Source: an uncultured Acidimicrobiales bacterium (GTDB taxonomy: Bacteria; Actinomycetota; Acidimicrobiia; Acidimicrobiales; SHLQ01). Taken from it: 34,053 nucleotides of DNA. Of the stretch, positions 1 to 7,647 are shown piece after piece. The notes under the pieces are model-generated. The model saw only the letters and a program-made list of their open reading frames with translations. It was not told the origin of the DNA and ran no database searches. How positions within the stretch are numbered: the stretch's first letter is position 1; the number at the start of each line of letters is the position of its first letter. The DNA lies in contig CALGZB010000091.1 in NCBI GenBank assembly GCA_937934655.1, positions 1-34,053 of the forward strand, written 5' to 3'. A program made the translations under genes and the position numbers.

Positions 1-557
1 TCGTCGTACAGGTAGATCAGGCGGCCGAGGCCCAGGTGGCCGGCCAGCGAGGCTGCTTCGTGGCTGACGCCTTCAGCAAGGTCGCCGTCGGAGACGATGC
101 CGTAGATGAAGTGGTCGCAGACCTCGCTACCGAAGCGGGACCGGAGCGACTCTTCGGCGATAGCCATGCCGACGCCGTTGGCGAAACCCTGGCCGAGCGG
201 GCCAGTGGTTACTTCGACGCCGGCGGTGTGGCCGACCTCGGGGTGGCCCGGGGTAAGCGAATCCCACTGGCGAAAGGCCTTGAGGTCGTCGAGCGTGAGT
301 CCGAAACCGGTCAGGTGCAGCATCGAGTACAGCAGGATCGAGGCGTGTCCGGGGGAAAGGATGAACCGGTCGCGGTCGGCCCATGACGGCTCGGATGCGT
401 CGTATTTCATCACTCGGGTCCAGAGCACGTGCGCCGCTGGTGCCAGTGACATGGCGGTGCCTTGATGGCCTGAGGAAGCGGCGTGGGGTGCGTCCATCGA
501 GAGGCCGCGGATGACGTTGATGGCCTGCTGTTCGAGGGCCTGCTGGTCAGTTGTCAT
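1..557 (-). CDS. tkt: Transketolase, N-terminal part (cut by window edge)
   Basis: Thiamine-diphosphate-dependent transketolase of the non-oxidative pentose phosphate pathway, cytoplasmic. The minus-strand frame opens with ATG at 555-557 ([20 protein letters not shown]) and stays open to the window edge, giving 185 residues of a family usually about 650-700 long. Visible family motifs are SGHQGTAMS (residues 29-37), SPGHAS (68-73), the GPLGQG loop (119-124) and the ThDP/Mg motif SDGDLAEG (156-163). Ser in place of the first Gly of GDG is also seen in other actinobacterial transketolases. The following FIST-type unit (609-2145) points the same way, upstream of tkt and separated by 51 bp. The rest of the gene lies outside the window. 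Confidence 0.95.
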   Translation of the reverse strand, partial: MTTDQQALEQQAINVIRGLSMDAPHAASSGHQGTAMSLAPAAHVLWTRVMKYDASEPSWADRDRFILSPGHASILLYSMLHLTGFGLTLDDLKAFRQWDSLTPGHPEVGHTAGVEVTTGPLGQGFANGVGMAIAEESLRSRFGSEVCDHFIYGIVSDGDLAEGVSHEAASLAGHLGLGRLIYLYD

Positions 558-608
558 GTGGGGTTGTGCTGCTTCCTGGATGAAGAGAGAGAAATTTGGT
601 TGAGTGAT

Positions 609-1745
609 TCAGTGGAACAATAACGTTGAAGCGGTAAAGCCGTGGAGGTAATTGACGCCGCCAATCGGGCCGATCTCGCCAGCGCAGAACATGCCGGCTA
701 CAGCTGCCCCCTCGGTTCGATCGTGCACCGTTGCCGCGTCGTGATGAGGCTCGCCGAAAAGATAGGTGCCGCGGCCATTGCACGTGAACACGAGAGCGGC
801 ATCGCTCCCCGCGGAATCTTCGAGAAGGACGTTGAGATCTTCGCTAGCGGTGGCGGCGTCACGGACCTGAAACTGCACAACTGATCCGACCGGAGCATGG
901 TCGCCGATGGAAATCGCACGGGTGGATTTGTCGGCGCCAAGCACTCCGCGAATCACGAAGTCGCCTCGTTCGAAGGTAGCGCGCTGCTCGTTGGCGACGA
1001 TGCCGATGTGCACGCCGCCGCCGAGAAGTTGTCGCTCGTCGTCGGTGGCCGCTGCGACGAGCGCCTCAAGCCGCTCAAGCGCTGGGCTTCCGCCGAGTTC
1101 TTCGATCATGTTGCCTGACGACTTGGTGACCGTGAAGGGGTCGCCGATTGGTCGGCAGCCTTGGGACACCACGGTACTGCTGATGCTCTGAGGATCCAGC
1201 ACAAGCGCCACCGCCCCGTCGGCGTGGATGTCACCGTTAAGGACCAAGCGATTCCCGCCCGGGCCTCGGGCCGCTGAGGCGAGGCCTCCGACAAGTTTGA
1301 TGCCAGGAACGGCGTTGTTGAGCGTCTTGAGGAGGACGTCGGCCGGAAACGTAAACGGGTCAGCCAGCACGACGACGGTGTCGTCGGGGGTGAGATCTTC
1401 AGGTAGGCCGTCGATCATCCAGCCGTCGTCACTCTGCTGCGCGGTAAGTCGCAACGGACGTCCAGCACCGATGTTGCCGGCCCAGAGTGAGAGGGCGGGC
1501 GCATCCTCGATCTCGCGGGCTCCGCCCATGACCGACACCGCTGTGGTGGCTAGCAGCGTTGTGGGCTGCAACACCTGACGCACAACCGAGAGGAGATCTT
1601 CAAGAACGCCGACCATTGGAGCGGTGACGAACAGGATCGCTACATCCGGGTTCGGCCCGATGCCGTCGAGAACGTCACCGACCGCCTCGCCGATGGCGTG
1701 GGTTGCGAGGGGGTGTTCGGAAAGGGAACTGGCGAATCGAGCCAT
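609..1745 (-). CDS. FIST N/C domain sensory protein
   Basis: Predicted 378-aa cytoplasmic protein resembling the FIST family (F-box and intracellular signal transduction proteins), proposed to bind small ligands such as amino acids. Family-like features are the start MARFASSLSEHP, a beta/alpha N-terminal half with VAILFVTAPM and GGAREIEDAPALSLWAG, the KLVGGLASAARGPGG segment near the middle, and a C-terminal half ending in CNGRGTYLFGEP and FCAGEIGPIGGVNYLHGFTA. The frame stays open further upstream, but that part is antisense shadow of the preceding gene. ATG at 1745 is chosen because the preceding gene stops 7 nt before it, which suggests coupling. No output domain is fused, so the signalling partner is unknown. 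Confidence 0.8.
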   Translation of the reverse strand: MARFASSLSEHPLATHAIGEAVGDVLDGIGPNPDVAILFVTAPMVGVLEDLLSVVRQVLQPTTLLATTAVSVMGGAREIEDAPALSLWAGNIGAGRPLRLTAQQSDDGWMIDGLPEDLTPDDTVVVLADPFTFPADVLLKTLNNAVPGIKLVGGLASAARGPGGNRLVLNGDIHADGAVALVLDPQSISSTVVSQGCRPIGDPFTVTKSSGNMIEELGGSPALERLEALVAAATDDERQLLGGGVHIGIVANEQRATFERGDFVIRGVLGADKSTRAISIGDHAPVGSVVQFQVRDAATASEDLNVLLEDSAGSDAALVFTCNGRGTYLFGEPHHDAATVHDRTEGAAVAGMFCAGEIGPIGGVNYLHGFTASTLLFH

Positions 1746-1752
1746 AGGAGGC

Positions 1753-2145
1753 CTACTCGGCTGGAGCGGGAGGCAGGAGCGTGTACGGCACGAGGGTTTC
1801 GATACCGCGATCGACATTGCAGTGGGCGTAGATGGTGCCGTACTCCTCGAACTCGAGTTCGGCCCGAACGAGGCGGTAGGTGAACTTGCCCGGCTCGACC
1901 TGAATCGGCTGCACGTTTCGGGCGATCTGTTCGCCGTCGCGTTTGAAGACAACCTCGAGCACTCCGTCGCTGGCGTCATCGGGTCCGGCGTGAATGATGA
2001 CGGCGAGGTGGGGTGCCCACGTAAGGGGGAGAGGTGAAGGGGCCGCTGCGGAAAATTGGATCCCAGCCATATCAATTCGGGTGCTTGGGCCATCGACCTG
2101 CCGGAGGTCGATCGTGTCGAGAAAGAGCGCGGAGAGAATTTGCAT
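1753..2145 (-). CDS. Small conserved protein, DUF6941-like
   Basis: 130-aa soluble protein starting MQILSALFLDTIDLRQVDG, predicted as mostly beta strands. It resembles the DUF6941 group, small proteins of unknown function that begin with a similar strand and a 'GK.n..G' segment; this assignment is from pattern memory and is weak. A GGAG sits about 4 nt before the ATG. It is the first gene of a two-gene minus-strand unit with the FIST protein, 7 nt apart, so the two are probably co-translated. It diverges from the DD-peptidase gene starting at 2188, and the 42 bp between the two starts must hold both promoters. Confidence 0.65.
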   Translation of the reverse strand: MQILSALFLDTIDLRQVDGPSTRIDMAGIQFSAAAPSPLPLTWAPHLAVIIHAGPDDASDGVLEVVFKRDGEQIARNVQPIQVEPGKFTYRLVRAELEFEEYGTIYAHCNVDRGIETLVPYTLLPPAPAE

Positions 2146-2175
2146 AGTCTCCGGATCTTTACACGCGTGGTCCTC

Positions 2176-2181
2176 TACGAT
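2176..2181 (+). promoter_or_regulatory. -10 box of a probable leaderless promoter (dacB)
   Basis: TACGAT ends 6 nt before the GTG at 2188, fitting the actinobacterial TANNNT -10 element with the transcript starting on the start codon itself. No convincing -35 box is seen and no Shine-Dalgarno precedes the GTG. Confidence 0.45.
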
Positions 2182-2187
2182 TGCGCC

Positions 2188-3600
2188 GTGCGCAAGCTGC
2201 TTTTGCCTCTCTTGCTGATTATCGCCGCCGGGGTCGCCGCCTGGATGGCGAGAGACGCCGACCGCGAAGCCGCGCTATTGAGTGAGCCGGTCGCGTCCGC
2301 TGCTCAGCCGTCGCCGGTTACGCCGATCTTCTCGGCGCGTCGACTCCCTACGTTCATTCGCGTTGCGACCTCCAACGAGGTCCTGGCGGAAGATTTGGTG
2401 TCGGTGGTCACCGAATCGCCGGAGGCAACCTGTCTGGTGGTGCACGCCAGCAGCGGGGAAGAAGTGTTTAACCACAACGGCGCTGTCCCCCTTGTGCCGG
2501 CATCCGCCCAGAAGTTGGTTACTGGCGCGGCGGCGCTTGAGGCCCTTGGCGAGGACTTCACCTACAAAACGACGGTTGCTGCTGAGTCGATCGTTGACGG
2601 TGTTGTCGAAGGAGACCTCTGGCTCATCGGCGGCGGCGACCCGATCATCGCCACCGAGCGGTACATCGGTCGATACCCAGAGGCTCATGCGTTCACCGAC
2701 CTCGCTGCTCTCGCCGATGCGGTGGTCGCTGCCGGAATAACCGAAGTGCGGGGCGCAGTGATCGGCGATGAGTCCCGCTACGACCTGGAACGGGCGGTAC
2801 TGAGCTGGCCTCCCCGGTTCATCGACCAGAACCAAACCGGTCCGCTCACCGCGCTATCGGTCAACGACGGCTTCAGCCGGTATCCCGATGACAACGAGGC
2901 CAACCAACTCGCCACCCGGTCCGAACAGCCCGCCGTAAACTCGGCGGCCATTTTCGATGACCTTCTTGAGGAGCGGGGTGTTATCCCCCGAAGTAGCGCA
3001 GGGACTGGGGTAGCGCCGAACGGGCTTACCGAGGTCGCGTCGATCGAGTCACCGCCGATGACCGAGGTCGTCGGCCAGATGTTGGCCAACAGCGATAACA
3101 GCACAGCCGAGTTGCTTCTCAAAGAAATTGGCCTGTCGGCGAAGAACGAACCCACGACCATTGCAGGTGCAACCGCATCAGGAGTGCTCATGACTCGTGC
3201 TGGATTCAAGATGGCCGGCGTGACCGTGGCCGACGGAAGTGGGCTGTCGAGCGAAAACAACCTTACGTGCGACTTGCTGATCGATTTGCTTGATAAGGCC
3301 GGACCCAACTCTGCCATCGCAGCTGGGCTGGCCATTGGGGGCGAGCGTGGCACTTTACGCGAACGTTTCTTGGGCGCTGATGTCGCCGGCAAGATCCGCG
3401 GCAAGACGGGCAGCCTCAATGAGGTCTCGGCACTTGCCGGGTTTGCCGAAGCCGCCAACGGCGACATCCTCACCTTTGCCTACATCGCGAACCAGCCAGA
3501 GCTGAACCCCAATCGGGCCCACGCCATCCAGGAGGACCTGGGCGAAGAACTGGTCGAGTATCCCGAAGGGCCCTCTCTAGCCGAGCTTGGCCCCAAGTAG
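2188..3600 (+). CDS. dacB: D-alanyl-D-alanine carboxypeptidase/endopeptidase (PBP4, S13)
   Basis: Penicillin-binding protein of peptidase family S13 that trims D-Ala or cleaves cross-links in peptidoglycan, exported outside the membrane. All three active-site motifs are visible: SxxK as S106-A-Q-K109, SxN as S302-D-N304 and KTG as K406-T-G408. GTG at 2188 is chosen because it gives an N-terminal hydrophobic signal or anchor (VRKLLLPLLLIIAAGVAAWM), places a -10 box just upstream, and avoids most overlap with the divergent gene. The 470-aa length is normal. The end of the gene is duplicated in tandem past the stop codon (see repeat 3577-3628). Confidence 0.93.
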   Translation: MRKLLLPLLLIIAAGVAAWMARDADREAALLSEPVASAAQPSPVTPIFSARRLPTFIRVATSNEVLAEDLVSVVTESPEATCLVVHASSGEEVFNHNGAVPLVPASAQKLVTGAAALEALGEDFTYKTTVAAESIVDGVVEGDLWLIGGGDPIIATERYIGRYPEAHAFTDLAALADAVVAAGITEVRGAVIGDESRYDLERAVLSWPPRFIDQNQTGPLTALSVNDGFSRYPDDNEANQLATRSEQPAVNSAAIFDDLLEERGVIPRSSAGTGVAPNGLTEVASIESPPMTEVVGQMLANSDNSTAELLLKEIGLSAKNEPTTIAGATASGVLMTRAGFKMAGVTVADGSGLSSENNLTCDLLIDLLDKAGPNSAIAAGLAIGGERGTLRERFLGADVAGKIRGKTGSLNEVSALAGFAEAANGDILTFAYIANQPELNPNRAHAIQEDLGEELVEYPEGPSLAELGPK

Positions 3601-3628
3601 CCCTGGCCGAGCTTGGCCCCAAGTAGCC
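3577..3628 (+). repeat. 26-bp tandem duplication spanning the dacB stop codon
   Basis: Bases 3577-3602 and 3603-3628 are two adjacent 26-bp copies differing at one position (A3579 versus G3605). Each contains the last codons and TAG stop of dacB (CCGAGCTTGGCCCCAAGTAG). The second copy lies in the 84-bp gap before the LON-N gene. It looks like a recent slippage or unequal-crossover duplication without effect on the protein. Confidence 0.9.
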
Positions 3629-3672
3629 GGGAAATCAGCCGATCTACCCGATCTGGCGGCGGAGTCGGCCAC

Positions 3673-3678
3673 TAGTGT
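3673..3678 (+). promoter_or_regulatory. -10 box of a probable leaderless promoter (LON-N gene)
   Basis: TAGTGT ends 6 nt before the ATG at 3685, the same geometry as before dacB and tatA/B. No Shine-Dalgarno is seen between the box and the ATG. Confidence 0.45.
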
Positions 3679-3684
3679 CAGACC

Positions 3685-4317
3685 ATGGTCGATGCCTACG
3701 AATTGCCGATGTTTCCGCTTGGGTCGGTGCTTTTCACATCGATGGTGTTGCCGCTTCATCTGTTCGAGCCTCGGTACCTGCAGCTCGCAAGCGATGTTCT
3801 TGCCGGCGACCGGGAATTTGGCGTCGTACTTATCGAACGGGGCAGCGAAGTAGGCGGGGGAGAGGTCCGGTGCAACGTCGGCACCGTCGCCCAGGTGCTC
3901 GAAGAGCATCAATTTGAAGACGGACGGTGGGCGCTCGGTTCGGTCGGCACCCGGCGAATCAAGGTGCTCGAATGGCTCGATGATGATCCGTATCCGCGGG
4001 CTCTCGTCATCGATTACCCCGAAGATAGCGACTACGAAAACCCCGAGGAGCTCCGAGATACGGTCGCCAGCTGCGAGAGTCAGCTTCGACGAGCGCTCGA
4101 ACGACTTACCCGACTCGGCGAGGTCCCCGCAGGCATCGAGCTCGAGGTAAGCGAGGATCCGGCCCTCGCCTCGCACCAGATTTCGGCCCTGGGCCCATTC
4201 GGCCCGTCCGATCGTCAGGACCTTCTGTCGTGCGACGATGCCGATGAAAGACTTGGGCTTCTCGAGGGGCTTCTCGACGACGCCATCACCGTGTTGGATT
4301 TCCGTCTCGCCGAGTGA
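3685..4317 (+). CDS. LON N-terminal (substrate-binding) domain protein
   Basis: 210-aa cytoplasmic protein made of the LON substrate-binding (PUA-like) domain without ATPase or protease domains. Typical signs are the start ELPMFPLGSVLFTSMVLPLH followed by LFEPRY, the strand FGVVLIERGSEVGGG and the segment GSVGTRRIKVLEW, then a helical C-terminal half from about residue 120 to 205. Stand-alone LON-N proteins are widespread in actinobacteria and their role is not well defined; binding of unfolded substrates or peptides is a guess from the domain. It is transcribed alone from a probable leaderless promoter. Confidence 0.85.
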   Translation: MVDAYELPMFPLGSVLFTSMVLPLHLFEPRYLQLASDVLAGDREFGVVLIERGSEVGGGEVRCNVGTVAQVLEEHQFEDGRWALGSVGTRRIKVLEWLDDDPYPRALVIDYPEDSDYENPEELRDTVASCESQLRRALERLTRLGEVPAGIELEVSEDPALASHQISALGPFGPSDRQDLLSCDDADERLGLLEGLLDDAITVLDFRLAE

Positions 4318-4418
4318 CGGCGTGCGTCAGGTAAAAATCTGGGCGCGATCGTTGGCTCGATCAATGAAAATAACGAATCGTTCTACTAGAGTCGGCGCTT
4401 GGTAGAGGAGGCCCAACC

Positions 4419-4715
4419 GTGGCAGAAGAAGTCAGTGAGAATCCGGTCAACGAGGTAGTAAACCTCGTCAAGGCCTACGCGATGCAAGAGACGGTCGAAC
4501 CGCTCAAGCCCATTGGCAAGTTCGTCGCGTTCGGCGCCGCCGGTGGCATCCTCATGGGTCTCGGTATTTTGCTCATGTCGCTGGCCATGCTCCGCGGGAT
4601 TCAGACCATCGATTTCTTCGATGGCAACTTTTCGCTCCTCGCATACCTTGCGGTAGGACTCACCGTCCTCGCCATCGCCGGGCTGCTCGCCTCTCGAATC
4701 AAGAAGGACCTCTAA
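4419..4715 (+). CDS. Small two-helix membrane protein (phage-holin-3_6 / Actinobacteria type)
   Basis: 98-aa integral membrane protein starting with GTG at 4419, preceded by GAGGAGG at 4405-4411 (7 nt spacing), the best Shine-Dalgarno in this region. It has a charged N-terminus and two hydrophobic segments, about residues 35-55 (FGAAGGILMGLGILLMSLAM) and 70-91, followed by a basic tail RIKKDL. This layout matches the actinobacterial 'phage holin superfamily' membrane proteins, which despite the name are normal chromosomal genes. Function unknown. It heads a three-gene cassette with the next gene 2 nt downstream. Confidence 0.7.
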   Translation: MAEEVSENPVNEVVNLVKAYAMQETVEPLKPIGKFVAFGAAGGILMGLGILLMSLAMLRGIQTIDFFDGNFSLLAYLAVGLTVLAIAGLLASRIKKDL

Positions 4716-4717
4716 AC

Positions 4718-4945
4718 ATGTCTGATCCATCCAAGAAGGCCATCACGCCGGACGATCTCGAATCCCAGTTCCGCGGCATCAAGGCCCAGGTCGACGAAAA
4801 GACCGGCCAAGCAAAGTCGCAGGCAGCAAACAAGATGGTGCCCGCTGGCATCGCCGCCGCAGTCCTTGTGCTTCTCATCGGATTCATCTTCGGAAAACGA
4901 GCCGCCAAGAAGACCTCGTCGGTCGTCGAGATCCGTCGAATCTGA
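4718..4945 (+). CDS. Small single-pass membrane protein (DUF3618-like context)
   Basis: 75-aa protein, MSDPSKKAITPDDLESQFRG, with a polar helical N-terminal half, one membrane segment at about residues 40-59 and a basic tail GKRAAKK. It starts 2 nt after the upstream gene, so it is very probably translated with it. Holin-3_6-like genes are often followed by DUF3618 proteins of similar layout; the similarity here is by layout only. Function unknown. Confidence 0.65.
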   Translation: MSDPSKKAITPDDLESQFRGIKAQVDEKTGQAKSQAANKMVPAGIAAAVLVLLIGFIFGKRAAKKTSSVVEIRRI

Positions 4946-4964
4946 CGGGCCGGTATCGCTCCCC

Positions 4965-5381
4965 ATGCTTCCATTTTCAAAAAAGGCGCTGAAGTACCAA
5001 ATGCGTCGCAACGCCACGACAAAGGGTCTCTTCGGGGGCAACAAGTTGTGGCTGGCCGTCTTTGTGCTGCAGCGGCTTGGCGGGTTTAAGAACAAACTCA
5101 CCAAGGGCGGCGAGATGCCGGTTGAGATCAGTGAGGACATGAAGCAGGGTGGGATCTTCGCGATCATTCACAACCCGCCGCCTCCCACCAAGAAGCAGCT
5201 GAAGAAGGAAAAGAAGGCGCTCGCAAAGGCGTCGAAGCGGGCGGACGTTCTCGAGGTCAAGCCGTCGAAACGTTCTTCACGCAAGGCCAAGAAGGCCACC
5301 AAGAAGGCGTCGAAGCGGACCAAGAAGGTCGAGAAGCGCTTGGTAAAGCCCACGGTCGTCGAGATTGGTCTCGACCGCTGA
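4965..5381 (+). CDS. Lys-rich hypothetical protein
   Basis: 138-aa protein starting at ATG 4965 (MLPFSKKALKYQMRRNATTK). The frame is open further upstream, but that part overlaps the preceding gene and lacks a plausible start context. The N-terminal half (to about residue 75) is mixed and may fold. Residues 80-130 are a Lys/Ala-rich tail with repeats such as KKALAKASKRAD and KKATKKASKRTKK, like histone-H1-type or other nucleic-acid-binding tails. Third gene of the 4419-5381 cassette. No function can be assigned. Confidence 0.6.
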   Translation: MLPFSKKALKYQMRRNATTKGLFGGNKLWLAVFVLQRLGGFKNKLTKGGEMPVEISEDMKQGGIFAIIHNPPPPTKKQLKKEKKALAKASKRADVLEVKPSKRSSRKAKKATKKASKRTKKVEKRLVKPTVVEIGLDR

Positions 5382-5415
5382 CGCACTTGCCCGGCGACAA
5401 CGCAAGAATGGGCGC

Positions 5416-6189
5416 ATGTCAGCTTTTGCCATAGGCGATACCGTCCTGCTTATCGACAAGAAGAAACGTCGATACCTTGTGGAGCTTGCCGAGGGCGGCG
5501 AGTTTCATTCTCACGCTGGCTTTGTGCCCCATGACGAGATCATTGGTTCGCCCGATGCGTGCGAGGTCAAGAGCACGAGGGGGTCTAACTTTCTGGCGGT
5601 TCGCCCAACGCTGAGCGACTTCATTCTGAAGATGCCTCGTGGAGCTCAGGTCATCTACCCCAAGGACCTCGGGCCCATCCTTCTACTCGCGGACATTTTT
5701 CCTGGGGCGAAGGTCTTTGAGTCTGGCCTCGGGTCTGGCGCACTTTCGATGACGATGCTTCGCGCTGGGGCAGTAATCACCGGCTACGAACTTCGCGAGG
5801 ACTTCGCCACCAAAGCCCAAGCAAACGTCAAAGAGATGCTTGGTGCCGAGGCGCTTGAACGCTACGACGTGTCTCTTCGTGACTGCTACGAAGGCATCGA
5901 CGGTACGGACTTTGATCGAGTAGTTCTCGATCTCCCAGAGCCGTGGACGGTCGTTCCTCACGCGGCCAAGGCGCTTCGGTCGGGCGGCATCATCGTGACC
6001 TACACGCCAAGCATTACCCAGGCGGTTCAGGTGCGCGAAGCGCTCGAACGCAATGGATTCATTCTTGCTGAGACCGTCGAGATCCTTCAGCGCTCGTGGC
6101 ACATCGAGGGGCAAGCGGTGCGGCCCGACCACCGCATGGTTGCTCATACGGCATTCTTGACCCATGCGCGGCTTTCGGGAAGTAACTAG
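5416..6189 (+). CDS. trmI: tRNA (adenine-58-N1)-methyltransferase TrmI
   Basis: SAM-dependent enzyme making m1A58 in the T-loop of tRNAs; active as a homotetramer in the cytoplasm. It has a small N-terminal beta domain (FAIGDTVLLIDKKKRRYLVE), the RPTLSDFILKMPRGAQVIYP lead-in, the SAM motif FESGLGSGALSMTM, the acidic loop YELREDF, and the motif-IV region VLDLPEPW. 257 aa is normal for the family. ATG 5416 is preferred over GTG 5365 because it matches the usual N-terminus and avoids overlap with the upstream gene. In Mycobacterium tuberculosis trmI (Rv2118c) also lies close to mpa, so its position just before the proteasome locus is conserved. Confidence 0.93.
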   Translation: MSAFAIGDTVLLIDKKKRRYLVELAEGGEFHSHAGFVPHDEIIGSPDACEVKSTRGSNFLAVRPTLSDFILKMPRGAQVIYPKDLGPILLLADIFPGAKVFESGLGSGALSMTMLRAGAVITGYELREDFATKAQANVKEMLGAEALERYDVSLRDCYEGIDGTDFDRVVLDLPEPWTVVPHAAKALRSGGIIVTYTPSITQAVQVREALERNGFILAETVEILQRSWHIEGQAVRPDHRMVAHTAFLTHARLSGSN

Positions 6190-6988
6190 CGTTCGCTGCT
6201 TGGCCCTAGTTGTCGCCGTCGTTTTATCTGCCTGTGGCGGACAACCGGGGGCCACCGACAACTCCAACCAGGGAACGACGCTCCCCGTTGGGCCGGCCGT
6301 CACGTTGCCGGTTTACGACGACGATCGATCCGATCTCGACCCGGGTGATCCGCCCGACCAACTCGATGAAGACCTCATTGACGAGACCCTTGCGTCAGCG
6401 GTGCAGGTGGCTGGCGACGGTTGCACCCGGTTGCAGCTAGGAAGCGGTTTTGTTATCGGCGACGAAACCGTCGTGACGAATGCTCACGTGGTGGCCGGCG
6501 TCGGCGAGGTCATGGTGCGAACCCGAACCGGTGCGATGCGAGCCGAAGTTGCTGGATTCGATCCGGCTGCCGATATCGCCATCCTTCATGTCGAGGGGCT
6601 GGTATTGCCGGTGCTTCCACTCGCTGACGGGCAGCTCGACGATGAAGGGGTCATTCTCGGCTTCGGCGGAAGTCAGGCGGCATCCGACGGTATGTTGTCG
6701 CCGCCCGACCCCGACTCGTTTCGGGTGAATCGCCTGATCACGGCTACTGGCGAGAACATTTACCGCGACGAAGGCGAAACCAAACGGCTGGCCTACCTGA
6801 TCGCCGCCGAGATCGAACCTGGAGACTCCGGCGGAGCGTTGGTGCGGTCCGATGGGGTAGTCGTCGGCATGGCCTTCGCTGCGTCGAAACGCCCGAATGC
6901 GGCGTATGCAGTGCGCTCCTCGGAGATCCTTCAGCGTCTCGAATCTCCAGAGATTCTTGGCGACCTATCTCGATGCGCCGCCGGATAA
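6164..6988 (+). CDS. Trypsin-like serine protease lipoprotein
   Basis: 274-aa secreted protease of the chymotrypsin/HtrA fold. Residues 13-24 (LALVVAVVLSAC) form a lipoprotein signal with C24 as the lipidated residue. A polar linker to about residue 75 follows, then the protease domain with the full triad: H108 in TNAHVVAG, D137 in DPAADIAIL and S222 in EPGDSGGAL. No PDZ domain follows, unlike DegP/HtrA. The ATG overlaps the end of trmI by 26 bp, which suggests coupled translation. Its substrate is unknown. A hairpin terminator lies 47 bp downstream. Confidence 0.85.
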   Translation: MRGFREVTSVRCLALVVAVVLSACGGQPGATDNSNQGTTLPVGPAVTLPVYDDDRSDLDPGDPPDQLDEDLIDETLASAVQVAGDGCTRLQLGSGFVIGDETVVTNAHVVAGVGEVMVRTRTGAMRAEVAGFDPAADIAILHVEGLVLPVLPLADGQLDDEGVILGFGGSQAASDGMLSPPDPDSFRVNRLITATGENIYRDEGETKRLAYLIAAEIEPGDSGGALVRSDGVVVGMAFAASKRPNAAYAVRSSEILQRLESPEILGDLSRCAAG

Positions 6989-7034
6989 GGCGGAAGCGGC
7001 GACTGCGAGACGCCTAGGACTGTTCGTAAAACGG

Positions 7035-7066
7035 CGTGATGGAACGCCCGAAGACGTTCCATCACG
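7035..7066. terminator. Bidirectional hairpin between convergent genes
   Basis: Perfect 12-bp inverted repeat CGTGATGGAACG / CGTTCCATCACG with an 8-nt loop. It sits between the ends of the serine protease gene (+) and the ferredoxin gene (-). There is no long T-run directly adjacent, although TTTT follows 12 bases later on the + strand, so termination may be bidirectional but weaker than a classic intrinsic terminator. Confidence 0.7.
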
Positions 7067-7125
7067 GTTGCTACCTAGTTTTCAAGACTTCCTGCGTCGA
7101 CTCGGAAGCCGACGACTCTGAGGAA

Positions 7126-7359
7126 TCAGACCTCGATGAAGATGCATTCTCCGGGGCATTCTTCGGCGGACTCAATAGTCGCCTCTTCCTGGCCAGCCGG
7201 AACAGTAGCGAGACCCGCAGGGCCTCCGGGATCCGAGTGAATCTTTGCGCCTTCACGGACGTAGGCCAGGCCATCGTCGAGCATCGTGAACACATCGGGT
7301 GCGATCTCTTCACACAGGCCATCGCCTGTGCACAGATCTTGATCGATCCAGACCTTCAT
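7126..7359 (-). CDS. fdx: Small ferredoxin, probably [3Fe-4S] type
   Basis: 77-aa electron-transfer protein starting MKVWIDQDLCTGDGLC. The motif CTGDGLC has Asp in place of the second cysteine of a normal CxxCxxC, as in actinobacterial [3Fe-4S] ferredoxins that serve P450s. The last cluster cysteine lies in ECPGEC near the C-terminus, with one additional Cys. The middle holds PDVFTMLDDGLAYV, the usual 'PEVF..dDdG' segment. ATG 7359 is chosen because AAGGAA precedes it by about 8 nt and the sequence upstream is not ferredoxin-like. It is divergent from the proteasomal ATPase gene, and ferredoxin genes are found at this place in other actinobacteria. Its redox partner is not in the window. Confidence 0.87.
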   Translation of the reverse strand: MKVWIDQDLCTGDGLCEEIAPDVFTMLDDGLAYVREGAKIHSDPGGPAGLATVPAGQEEATIESAEECPGECIFIEV

Positions 7360-7642
7360 TGTGTATTTCCTTTTTGCTGTGCAGGTGCTCGCAGCACCTG
7401 GGATTGTTGTTGTTCTATTGCTAACAACACTGCAAAGTCTAGCCACGCAACGCGATATTCTGTAGGCACGGCCGGGCAATCTTTACCAGTGAACCGTTTT
7501 CATCGACCAAAAATCTTCCATTCGTGAGTACTTGTTCGGCACAAAACCAGGCATCATCTGCTCCAGAGGAGTCCACGCTGGCCGATTGGTGTCGGTGTAG
7601 GGTCAATTTTCCGCACGGTTTGTCAACCACTGTTTCCCGGAG
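7360..7642. other. Divergent intergenic region, ferredoxin / arc
   Basis: 283-bp, AT-richer gap that must hold promoters for fdx (-) and arc (+). It contains two inverted repeats near the fdx side (7382-7400 and 7408-7429), a TAGGGT at 7598-7603 that could be an arc -10 box, and the arc Shine-Dalgarno at its right edge. ACAAAACCAGGC at 7541-7552 recurs in the repeat at the window end. No gene is seen. Confidence 0.6.
7382..7400 (-). promoter_or_regulatory. 5'-UTR hairpin ahead of the ferredoxin gene
   Basis: Perfect 8-bp stem CAGGTGCT / AGCACCTG with a 3-nt loop. On the fdx transcript it ends about 22 nt before the ATG, just upstream of the AAGGAA ribosome site. It could stabilise the message or act in attenuation. 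Role is inference. Confidence 0.4.
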
Positions 7643-7647
7643 GTGAT
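7639..7647 (+). promoter_or_regulatory. Full-length Shine-Dalgarno overlapping the arc start codon
   Basis: GGAGGTGAT matches nine bases of the ideal anti-16S sequence, and the GTG at 7643-7645 taken as the arc start lies inside it. A ribosome placed by this site would normally start 5-9 nt further on, where the arc frame has no standard start codon. Either the GTG is used with an odd spacing or a non-standard start is used. Confidence 0.6.

Noticed and set aside
1746-2093. N-terminal extension of the FIST frame
   Set aside because: It overlaps the 1753-2145 gene in another frame and has shadow-like composition.
7586-7603. PafBC-type promoter (TGTCGGTG motif) upstream of arc
   Set aside because: TGTCGGTG is present, but no TANNNT at the expected distance was found, so the match is too weak.
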